Shown here: piece after piece, positions 1-6,192 of the stretch
How positions within the stretch are numbered: the first letter of the stretch is position 1
How the letters are laid out: each line of letters opens with the position of its first letter
Program-made: the position numbers and the translations under genes
Notes under the pieces: model-generated
What the model was told of the DNA's origin: nothing
Database searches by the model: none
Seen by the model: the letters and a program-made list of their open reading frames with translations, nothing else
Assembly (NCBI GenBank): GCA_018821175.1
Contig: JAHJMX010000141.1
Span: 1-8,702, forward strand
DNA length: 8,702 nt
Source of the DNA: Patescibacteria group bacterium
GTDB lineage: Bacteria; Patescibacteriota; Gracilibacteria; UBA1369; PNNO01
Reading direction: 5' to 3'

Positions 1-1
1 A

Positions 2-706
2 GATTATACAATTGTTCGCCCAGGGTCTGAAAATATAAGCATAGAAAGTGTTCAAATGCAAAACGAAGGACATGCATTTTTACAATCAGATGTATTAAGT
101 GCTGACTATTTAAACTTCCAACAATGCGTATACGATGGCACTTCTTCAGCAAGTATTAGTGGTCTTACAAATTACCAGCCAAGATTCAACAGAGATCATG
201 GGCCAAACATTACTGCAGTTTGCCGCATGACTCCGGACCCACCACACACTCAATATTTAAACAATTCTGCAACTGGAGCCCAATCAGGACAAACAGGGAA
301 CGAAGGAAGTCCTGCAAGCGTATACGACTTGACGCCAGTTTTCAGCGCAATTCACAATGATGGAGAAATAGACGATAGCCCAGGAAACAATGAAGATACC
401 GACAGTATAGTCAACTATCAAATATACGCTGCAACTTCTGCGCAAGATTTATTTGATGACACGACTATTGGTTGTATCAACCCTATCTCAAATTATTTTA
501 CAACTCCTTCTGCCGATGACACACGCATAAGCGACATTACAACTAACTGCGCATTATCGCCAAACGAAACATACTATTGGAAAGTCCGATTCAAAGACGA
601 TGACGATGGCAATACTGGAACAACAAACGATCAAGGCTGGGGATTATGGAGCGCAACTCAAACCTTTGAAACAGACGAAGGAGGATCAATCGTAATCGGG
701 AATTGA
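2..706 (+). CDS. Large secreted FN3-type surface protein, 5' partial, ends at an in-frame TGA
   Basis: The frame is open from position 2, so the gene begins left of the window and the ATG at 56 is internal. About 234 residues are visible before TGA 704-706. The stretch around nt 330-695 looks like a fibronectin-III/Ig-like module: a DLTPVFSA strand, NYQIYAAT, then the typical ETYYWKVRFKD ... GWGLWSATQTFET ending. Four Cys (QQC, AVC, IGC, TNC) and abundant Asp, Asn and Thr fit an extracellular protein. The same frame continues without a gap after the TGA to 1276, with identical composition, so this and the next entry are probably one gene. The TGA could be a nonsense mutation, a sequencing error or a real terminator. 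Fold confidence is moderate; the specific ligand or function is unknown. Confidence 0.7.
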   Translation, partial: DYTIVRPGSENISIESVQMQNEGHAFLQSDVLSADYLNFQQCVYDGTSSASISGLTNYQPRFNRDHGPNITAVCRMTPDPPHTQYLNNSATGAQSGQTGNEGSPASVYDLTPVFSAIHNDGEIDDSPGNNEDTDSIVNYQIYAATSAQDLFDDTTIGCINPISNYFTTPSADDTRISDITTNCALSPNETYYWKVRFKDDDDGNTGTTNDQGWGLWSATQTFETDEGGSIVIGN

Positions 707-709
707 TCT

Positions 710-1276
710 GTGTGTTTCGACGGTTCAAGTGACACATGCGCTGAAATCAAAAACACCCTCGCAGGAGCAGACCTGGAAAACAATGGATACGACTTTGACA
801 AACAATATTGCGATGTAGACATAGAGTCTTCTATTGCTGCAAAGATGGATACAAGTGTAAATCAAGTACTTACAAATACAACTGACGGATCATACACCAT
901 CCCGTATATGGAAACCTCTGACGCAGACGACGACGTTGGTGGAGGTGGCGCAACTGACTTTTTATTAGATGGCCTTGATGCTACCGAAACAGCAGATTTA
1001 AATGAAGTGGGGTGGTATATTGGCAATCCAACAATAAGTATTGCTGGGGATATCGGAACTGGCCCTAATGGAAGTTCGTACGATGCAAGTTTCCACAAGC
1101 TACTAAACACAAGCTCGCTGATATCACACCCCATCGCCTCTTCTGGAGCAATCAACTCAGGATCATTCGAATTCTGGCTTGGAACATATGTCCACTTATT
1201 TGACGCAAGTGGAGACGCACTACTCAAAGGATCATATGATGCCACAACAACATTAACGCTTTCAACAAATCCATAA
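710..1276 (+). CDS. C-terminal, WxL-like module of the interrupted surface protein
   Basis: This continues the frame of the preceding gene directly after TGA 704-706. The only available start is GTG 710, three bases after that stop, and the product would have no signal peptide, so an independent gene is unlikely. The module contains a strand VDIESSIAA, a GWYIGN motif (residues 101-106 from the GTG; nt 1010-1027) and a C-terminal pair of strands, GSFEFWLGTYVHLF then GSYDATTTLTLS. These line up with the small secreted proteins at 3162 and 5547, for example GTFDLVVGLVTNLY and YADELKIDFYTL. Firmicutes WxL domains likewise carry an internal GWxL motif and end in a GTYT..LTWTLS-type strand; here Leu replaces the second Trp. 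The TAA at 1274-1276 overlaps the next ATG by one base, which suggests translational coupling. Relationship to WxL is inferred by eye. Confidence 0.6.
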   Translation: MCFDGSSDTCAEIKNTLAGADLENNGYDFDKQYCDVDIESSIAAKMDTSVNQVLTNTTDGSYTIPYMETSDADDDVGGGGATDFLLDGLDATETADLNEVGWYIGNPTISIAGDIGTGPNGSSYDASFHKLLNTSSLISHPIASSGAINSGSFEFWLGTYVHLFDASGDALLKGSYDATTTLTLSTNP

Positions 1277-2061
1277 TGAAAATCAATACAAATTTCACAA
1301 ATTGGTTAAGAAAAACCTTAGCAACGTTAATTGTTATGGTTATGGCAATCTCAACATTGAACTTGAGTGTAAACGCCGCGAGTGGAACCTTGCCTCTTGC
1401 CGAAACAATAGACTTACGCACAGAAGTTGGACGCGTGGCTATGATATATTGCACTATTGGTTATAAATATTTATACAACCCTAGCACAACAGATCACTTG
1501 CAACCATCAGCCGGAAGACACTACGGAGAAGGCGATATGGGCTGTGGTTACACATATACAGACCCTGTAAATGATTTTTACATCAAGGCTGGTAAAGCCC
1601 ACTCACACGACATGTCAAACTCAAGCGATGCAACAGAAACAATAAGCAACATCGACAACAGCGGAGGAACCGCTGCAGATTACGGCATCGATTCAAGCGG
1701 GAATGACAATACGGAAGAAGAATTTGGCTACAGCGTAGGGACCCTCGGCATACCATTATCAGCGCTTGGTCACATAACAGTACAGGACGATGGAAATTTC
1801 AGCTTTACAGCTCAAACATGTGGCAGCGGAACCGATGATTGTTTCTTTGACATTTCAGATACTATGGATACTGTCCTAATAGGTGATAACTCAACTGGCG
1901 AAGCCATTTGTACAGATAATACGTCGTGCTATATTTCATATCAATTCGCAGCTAACATAACAAACAGCACTGTCCCAGGTGCATACGGAGAAGACGATCC
2001 GGGAACAACAGGTACAGACGAGACTTATGAATTTATGACAGAAATAACAATAACTCCTTAA
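1276..2061 (+). CDS. Small secreted Cys-containing beta protein (WxL-like family, member A)
   Basis: 261 residues. The N-terminus has a basic, then hydrophobic segment (about 12-31) and a likely signal-peptidase site after VNA (residue 34). The mature part begins with ETIDLRTEV, equivalent to TINIMLTV and TVNVTASV in the two other small proteins. Six Cys (59, 90, 182, 189, 212, 218) suggest three disulfides. TCGSGTDDCF at 181-190 is nearly the same as TCGGGTDPCW in the 3162 product, and GYSVG at 151-155 sits where that protein has GWRMD. The C-terminus is a beta strand, YEFMTEITIT. The start overlaps the previous stop (TAATG) and the next gene follows after 6 nt, so it is mid-operon. There is no membrane anchor or LPxTG. 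Probable surface subunit displayed through the DUF916-like protein; function is inferred. Confidence 0.75.
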   Translation: MKINTNFTNWLRKTLATLIVMVMAISTLNLSVNAASGTLPLAETIDLRTEVGRVAMIYCTIGYKYLYNPSTTDHLQPSAGRHYGEGDMGCGYTYTDPVNDFYIKAGKAHSHDMSNSSDATETISNIDNSGGTAADYGIDSSGNDNTEEEFGYSVGTLGIPLSALGHITVQDDGNFSFTAQTCGSGTDDCFFDISDTMDTVLIGDNSTGEAICTDNTSCYISYQFAANITNSTVPGAYGEDDPGTTGTDETYEFMTEITITP

Positions 2062-2067
2062 ACACAA

Positions 2068-3165
2068 ATGCAAATTAAACCAATCTACAAAACGCTAAAC
2101 CTTGCATTCCTTGCTATCCTCATTGCAGTAAGTATGTGTGTACATGCTACTTTCGCAATCGGAGCTTCTCCTTTACGCGCAACATATTCAGCGCTACCAG
2201 GCGAAGTTGTCAAAGGAGAAATTGTCGTAATCAACACAAACAATGTTGAGGGGTACGTCGTTTTAGACAAAGAAAACTTTGAGGTAATAAACGAAAAAGG
2301 CGAAATACAAACAGTTGAAGATGAAAATTATGCTTATGGGATGAAAGAATGGCTTCAGTTCCCACAAAATACAGTTTATGTAGACCCAGGAAATGCAGCC
2401 GTTGTCCCATATGAAATTCATATACCTAACACCGCAGCCCCACAAGGATATTATGGATTAATTTCTTTGCAAATACGTTCGTCAAAACCAGACCCAAACC
2501 AAGAAACTGGTGTAGGCCTCGGCGTAGGTATTAGCGCTCGCATTTCACATTTAATTTTGCTTTCAGTAGAAGGCGATATGGCAAAATCCGATACTACCTT
2601 TGATTCTTACGAAATTTTGTCTGAAACAAGCCAAGAAAAAACCATAGAAACAACAGTTACATTTTCAAACAAAGGCAATACGCACTCAACTCTCAGTGGA
2701 GCGTTATACTTACTTGATACAGATGGCAACCCTGTTGCAGTCACAGAACTTAATCCGGGAGAAAATAGTATTTTACCAAATACAACTCGTGCCTTCACGC
2801 GCGTCGTTGATGTTTCAGAAATTGGCCCAGGAACATACAATTTATTGCTTAGAGGCAAAACTAGCGAAAATAACTTTTTCGAACAACAACAAACCATTTA
2901 CATTGATCTAAATCAAAACGCGACAAAATTCGACTATGAATATCCCAATACAACTTACGATTTTGAAAAACTTCAAGAATTGCGAGCAAAAGAATTACAA
3001 AAATTACAAATTGAAAAATCTGAAAATGCACTCGAATTCCAAGTGCAACAAAACCAATCATTCATACAACAAAATCGAACAATTATCAGCGTAATATCAG
3101 TTATAGCAATCATTATTTGTAGTATATTGATCATTAATTACACATTAATCGCATTTAAAAAATGA
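2068..3165 (+). CDS. DUF916-like membrane-anchored surface protein (WxL-interacting type)
   Basis: 365 residues. A signal peptide (about 8-30) ends near ATFA. Residues 35-140 form an Ig-like domain of the DUF916 type: PGEVVKGEIVV, MKEWLQF, VDPGNAAVV, YEIHIP and GYYGLISLQI. Residues 148-170 give GVGLGVGISARISHLILLSVEG, split here only by description, and a second Ig-like domain (about 180-280) contains NKGNTHS and ILPNTT (235-240). A charged, probably helical stalk lies at 297-335, followed by one membrane helix at 339-362 and a KK tail. In Firmicutes, DUF916/DUF3324 proteins in WxL operons bind WxL proteins and peptidoglycan and end in one membrane helix, as here. It is paralogous to the 6193 gene (shared ILPNTT, GxGV....RI and K[ED]W[LF]xF). 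It lies between two small secreted proteins; its TGA stop overlaps the next start as ATGA. Family call is good, partner is inferred. Confidence 0.8.
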   Translation: MQIKPIYKTLNLAFLAILIAVSMCVHATFAIGASPLRATYSALPGEVVKGEIVVINTNNVEGYVVLDKENFEVINEKGEIQTVEDENYAYGMKEWLQFPQNTVYVDPGNAAVVPYEIHIPNTAAPQGYYGLISLQIRSSKPDPNQETGVGLGVGISARISHLILLSVEGDMAKSDTTFDSYEILSETSQEKTIETTVTFSNKGNTHSTLSGALYLLDTDGNPVAVTELNPGENSILPNTTRAFTRVVDVSEIGPGTYNLLLRGKTSENNFFEQQQTIYIDLNQNATKFDYEYPNTTYDFEKLQELRAKELQKLQIEKSENALEFQVQQNQSFIQQNRTIISVISVIAIIICSILIINYTLIAFKK

Positions 3166-3812
3166 CCCAATTCCCGAAATTAAAATTAGGACTTTCTGGT
3201 TTGGCATTAATTACAGCAATTTTTACAGCACAAATAGTTTTTGCTATGACCGATACAATCAACATCATGTTGACCGTAGATGAATATCACATGATCGACG
3301 AAAGCGATTGCACAACCAATCCAATAGATTTCCTACTAGGAACGAACGAAGGAGACGCAAAAAGTTGTGAAATTGTTGTACAAACAAACAATCCAGACGG
3401 CTTCCGCCTAGACATGAGCGGAACAGCAAACGGACTATATTCAACAACAGAAACTCATGCCCTCACAAAACTGTTAACTACAACAGGAGAAATGGACACA
3501 ACCTGCACATCTGCATGTACAGAAGCGTGGGGATGGAGAATGGATAATGTTGGAACTGGATACTCAATCGGAGCTGTGCAAACAGATGCTGACAATGGAG
3601 GTTATCATTTCAACACAGAAACTTGTGGTGGTGGAACCGATCCTTGTTGGCACACAGCAAATACATCAGCAGAAACCTTCGTTTCACAAACACGAGAAAT
3701 CTATTACGAAGAAGGGACCTTTGATCTCGTAGTTGGACTTGTCACAAACCTTTATACAATAGGGGCAAGCGATTATGCCGATGAATTGAAAATTGACTTC
3801 TATACGCTATAA
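3162..3812 (+). CDS. Small secreted Cys-containing beta protein (WxL-like family, member B)
   Basis: 216 residues, starting in a 4-nt ATGA overlap with the upstream gene. The signal peptide spans about 6-28, with cleavage after VFA. The mature chain opens with TINIMLTV. Cys are at 50, 69, 115, 119, 154 and 162. The C50-C69 spacing and its surroundings (DC....IDF.LGT....SCE.VV.TN) match the 5547 product (DC..ADFGTALDT...SCT). EAWGWRMDN (121-129) is a GW-x-[MI]-type motif like GWYIGN in the large protein upstream. TCGGGTDPCW (153-163) matches the 1276 product. The C-terminus has paired strands GTFDLVVGLVTNLY and ADELKIDFYTL. There is no anchor or sortase signal. Threonine codons are mostly ACA (21 of 35 by hand count), unlike the 5547 gene. 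Likely a surface subunit held non-covalently; exact role unknown. Confidence 0.78.
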   Translation: MTQFPKLKLGLSGLALITAIFTAQIVFAMTDTINIMLTVDEYHMIDESDCTTNPIDFLLGTNEGDAKSCEIVVQTNNPDGFRLDMSGTANGLYSTTETHALTKLLTTTGEMDTTCTSACTEAWGWRMDNVGTGYSIGAVQTDADNGGYHFNTETCGGGTDPCWHTANTSAETFVSQTREIYYEEGTFDLVVGLVTNLYTIGASDYADELKIDFYTL

Positions 3813-3829
3813 AAAGCCGCAAAAACAAA

Positions 3830-5311
3830 ATGAACAAAAACAAAAAAATCATCTTTTCAATTGCAACAATTGTCGGGATTCTAGGCGTCGCAGCCTTAGC
3901 GACTTTCACTTACAAATCAGATTATTTTGAAGGAAATCTTTTCCGATTAATTAGGCAAACAAATACAATTCAAAAAATCGAACCAGTAAATATCAAAAAA
4001 GTACCTGTTAAACCAAAAAAAGAAACTACAATTGATAGGTTAAAACCAGACTTTTCAATTCCAAAAATCGAAATTCCCGAACTTACAATCGAACAAAAAC
4101 TTAAAATAGCAAATGTTCATGTCATTAATCTCCCCTCAAACGATCCAAGCAGATCAACTTACACAGGAAATGTGGACATGGGCCAATTCATAACAAAATT
4201 CTACCAATCATACGAAGATGATTTTGATATGCTCTTCGTCTTTGGATACGACACAGACGACGCACATGGACGCGGCAATGGCGTTTCGGATGGATTTTTC
4301 ATTAAAGACGTACCGGCAAATCTCGGGAAAGTTGATTATTGTGGAACCTCTCTCGGGTTAAATTGTGATACATATCCAGAAAAACTCAAATACATACAAC
4401 AATTACCATTTTGGAATTACACATACGATACCTTCCCGACATTCAGCTTCCTACATGAAGTTGGACATTATTGGGGAGTTGGTTGGCATCAGGCAGGAAA
4501 CGATCAATGTTACACAAACCTGGGTATGGCTTGGGTAAACCAGCTACTTGAAAATGGACATTGGACAGAGAGATTTCAAGCAGGAAATACAAGCACACTC
4601 ACCTATCAAACTAATTTCTTGGAAGCCCGTGATCCAAACAATCCTCTGCCAGAATCAACCGTTTGGCAGGGTGGATGGTTAGATAACGGAAACGGAACTT
4701 TTACAAAAAATGGAATATTTTTAGACGCACGACGCGAAGGTCTCAAGTTTAATAATGTAGATTTATACGCAATGGGGCTGATGAGCGCAGCCGAAATTTC
4801 CCAAACACCAATGTTCTTGGTGTTAAATCCACAAGAACTCTCAAAAAATCCAGCAACAGCTATCGCAACATACAGCGGAACAAGAATGAATCTAACTCTC
4901 GACGACATACAAAACTTATTACATGCACGCGGGACATGTGAAGGAATCGGTCCAAATTATTATTACACAGGAAACGGAGATCGCGACTTGCAAGGACGTC
5001 TAGAATTCTCAAACAACATACATATCGGAATTGTATTAATTCAATATCCGGATAATCCAGTAACAGAATCACACGCATACCATTTATGCAAAATCGTCAA
5101 CGAAGAAGTAGTAAATCAATGGAATAATGCAACATTAGGCCGCTCAGAAATCAACGTTGCATTATCAACAAACACACAAAATCCAGATTGTGAAGCACTA
5201 TTCCCAGGCCCAGCAGCAAACTACACCCCAATAACAGAAATTGGCGGAGAAAACCAAGATAATGACAACGAATCTACTAACAATGATGACGTTTTAGAAC
5301 TTTTGCGTTAA
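3830..5311 (+). CDS. Exported zinc metalloprotease-like protein (HExxH)
   Basis: 493 residues. A hydrophobic segment at 7-27 is an uncleaved anchor or signal peptide. It is followed by a Lys/Pro-rich linker (about 50-90) that could span the cell wall. The catalytic region holds FLHEVGHYWGVGWH: H209 and H213 as zinc ligands and E210 as general base. The next His is H220, one residue later than the metzincin HExxHxxGxxH spacing, so the third ligand may instead be H244 in NGHW or another residue. Downstream, GGWLDNGNGTF (281-291) and DLYAMGLM (311-318) look like conserved parts of an uncharacterised zincin family, the Met possibly forming a Met-turn. The tail from 464 is Asn/Asp-rich. Cys 171/179, 227, 370, 420 and 454 may form disulfides. 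It is last in cluster 1, 17 nt after the small secreted gene, so processing of the surface proteins is a reasonable guess. Substrate unknown. Confidence 0.75.
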   Translation: MNKNKKIIFSIATIVGILGVAALATFTYKSDYFEGNLFRLIRQTNTIQKIEPVNIKKVPVKPKKETTIDRLKPDFSIPKIEIPELTIEQKLKIANVHVINLPSNDPSRSTYTGNVDMGQFITKFYQSYEDDFDMLFVFGYDTDDAHGRGNGVSDGFFIKDVPANLGKVDYCGTSLGLNCDTYPEKLKYIQQLPFWNYTYDTFPTFSFLHEVGHYWGVGWHQAGNDQCYTNLGMAWVNQLLENGHWTERFQAGNTSTLTYQTNFLEARDPNNPLPESTVWQGGWLDNGNGTFTKNGIFLDARREGLKFNNVDLYAMGLMSAAEISQTPMFLVLNPQELSKNPATAIATYSGTRMNLTLDDIQNLLHARGTCEGIGPNYYYTGNGDRDLQGRLEFSNNIHIGIVLIQYPDNPVTESHAYHLCKIVNEEVVNQWNNATLGRSEINVALSTNTQNPDCEALFPGPAANYTPITEIGGENQDNDNESTNNDDVLELLR

Positions 5312-5339
5312 CACCAGTAAAACTTAAGTATATAAGCAG

Positions 5340-5368
5340 TTGATTTCCGAATAAAAATAATGTACAAT
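5340..5368 (+). promoter_or_regulatory. Sigma70-type promoter for the 5547 gene
   Basis: TTGATT (5340-5345) and TACAAT (5363-5368) are separated by exactly 17 bases, close to the consensus for a housekeeping promoter. Transcription would start near 5375, leaving a leader of about 170 nt before ATG 5547. No convincing terminator is seen between the stop of the metalloprotease gene (5311) and this promoter, so some readthrough from cluster 1 is possible. Confidence 0.6.
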
Positions 5369-5374
5369 ACTAGG

Positions 5375-5546
5375 AAACGTTGAGAAATAAATTAATTTTA
5401 ATCCAACGCTTCACAGACCTTAAAAACACAATACGATCTTTTCTTATCGGATCGCTCCTAAATTTTGGTCGAGATTTAGAGCGGAGGGGCCGAAAGGGAA
5501 AAAAGGAAAAAATTTAAAAAAAGCTTATTCTCTAACAAAAACAAAA
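5375..5546 (+). promoter_or_regulatory. Long structured 5' leader of the 5547 mRNA
   Basis: About 170 nt separate the predicted transcription start from ATG 5547, with no ORF of note. Visible structure: a 5-bp pairing CGTTG (5378-5382) with CAACG (5404-5408); a 5-bp pairing CGATC (5434-5438) with GATCG (5450-5454); and a stronger hairpin, 5453-5463 with 5474-5483, of ten pairs, one bulged C and a 10-base loop. The second and third pairings share two bases, so they may compete. A GGAGGGG run at 5483-5489 follows the hairpin but lies 57 nt before the ATG, too far for ordinary Shine-Dalgarno use. The last 50 nt are A-rich. No known riboswitch class is recognised; mRNA stabilisation or a ribosome standby site is possible. 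Confidence 0.45.
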
Positions 5547-6077
5547 ATGAAAAAGCTTATCGCCTTAATGGCAATGGTTGCAATGGTTGCAATGTCTTCT
5601 GTAGCTTATGCTGCTACAGTAAACGTAACTGCTTCAGTTACTGCTGTTACTACTCTAGCCGATTGTTTAGGTGCTGATTTCGGTACTGCTTTAGACACTG
5701 AAGACACTATTCACCAAGCATCATGTACTGGTGCTATCGTTTATACAGACGCTGCAGGTTACGATCTTGATTATGTTGCTACTACTGCTACTTTAGTAAG
5801 TGGTACTGATGTTATCGAATCTGGTGCTACATGTGCTGCTACAAACGTTGAGTGTTTCTCTTACAACTATGACAGTTTTGATCCTAATGATGTTATAGAA
5901 GCCTCTTCAGACTCAGAGCATGCTGTAGTTACTGGTGTTGCAGTAGTACAAGCTCATAATGTATCAACATACGATGGTACTTATGGATTTACTTTCAACG
6001 CAGTAAGTAGAAGTGATACTCCTTCTGGTTCTTACACAAATAGTGGAACTGCTACTGTTTCTGCTTACACAGCGTAA
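5547..6077 (+). CDS. Small abundant secreted beta protein (WxL-like family, member C)
   Basis: 176 residues with a classical signal peptide (1-22, cleavage after AYA). The mature protein is about 154 residues, rich in Ala, Thr, Val and Ser. It opens with the strand ATVNVTASV and has exactly four Cys (40, 60, 96, 103), consistent with two disulfides. The C40-C60 segment (DC..ADFGTALDT...SC, then GYDLD) aligns with C50-C69 of the 3162 product (DC....IDFLLGT...SC, then GFRLD). TC(6)CF at 95-104 matches the TC..CW and TC..CF pairs. The C-terminus ends GTYGFTF ... SYTNSGTATVSAYT. It has its own promoter, long leader and terminator. Threonine codons are strongly ACT (18 of 25), the reverse of neighbours, suggesting high expression. 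This could be a major surface-layer or fibre-like subunit; no sortase, pilin or anchor signal is present. Function is inferred. Confidence 0.8.
   Translation: MKKLIALMAMVAMVAMSSVAYAATVNVTASVTAVTTLADCLGADFGTALDTEDTIHQASCTGAIVYTDAAGYDLDYVATTATLVSGTDVIESGATCAATNVECFSYNYDSFDPNDVIEASSDSEHAVVTGVAVVQAHNVSTYDGTYGFTFNAVSRSDTPSGSYTNSGTATVSAYTA
5571..5594 (+). repeat. 9-nt tandem repeat in the signal-peptide core
   Basis: GCAATGGTT occurs twice in a row and a third copy begins (GCAATG). It encodes the A-M-V repeats of the hydrophobic core. Slippage here would lengthen or shorten the core by three residues without changing the frame, so it is probably harmless to the protein. Confidence 0.6.
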
Positions 6078-6100
6078 TTGTAGTGTAATAATAGTTCATA

Positions 6101-6136
6101 AAAAAAGCGGGTTGAATCAACCCGCTTTTTTTTTTA
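6101..6136 (+). terminator. Rho-independent terminator after the 5547 gene
   Basis: A perfect 9-bp stem, AGCGGGTTG (6106-6114) with CAACCCGCT (6118-6126), has a 3-base AAT loop and is followed by a run of ten T. The A-run before the stem (6100-6106) makes it able to work on both strands. It isolates the small-protein transcript from the DUF916-like gene downstream. Confidence 0.92.
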
Positions 6137-6140
6137 TAAA
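6112..6140 (+). promoter_or_regulatory. Possible promoter for the 6193 gene, embedded in the terminator
   Basis: TTGAAT (6112-6117) and TATAAA (6135-6140) are 17 bases apart. The -35 box would lie in the terminator hairpin and the spacer would include the T-run. The start site would be near 6147, giving a leader of about 46 nt. The -35 matches consensus at only four of six positions, and the AT-rich stretch 6137-6190 offers other weak -10-like sites, so the assignment is tentative. Confidence 0.25.
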
Positions 6141-6192
6141 TCTATAGTAAAATGTCATCGGTATTTATATATTTTTTAATTTATAAAGTTTC

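Noticed and set aside
704..745. Selenocysteine insertion at the TGA
   Set aside because: Only a weak 5-bp pairing (TGTGT with ACACA) lies downstream, not a convincing bacterial SECIS, and an extracellular Asn/Asp/Thr-rich protein is an unlikely selenoprotein.
862..1245. 127-codon open frame on the minus strand
   Set aside because: It is antisense to the surface-protein module, has no start context, and the + strand product shows family motifs. The other minus-strand frames (for example 4606-4908, 6663-6965, 8429-8662) are likewise shadows of + strand genes.
3163..3189. TGA read as glycine extending the 2068 product to TAA 3187-3189
   Set aside because: The ATGA overlap with a well-supported start is a normal stop-start junction, and TGA is otherwise absent from reading frames here apart from 704.
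3162..3260. Type IV prepilin N-terminus
   Set aside because: There is no Gly cleavage site followed by a hydrophobic stretch with Glu at +5; the segment is an ordinary signal peptide ending VFA.
5312..5339. Terminator after the metalloprotease gene
   Set aside because: Only a 4-bp pairing (CTTA with TAAG) without a T-run is present, too weak to call.
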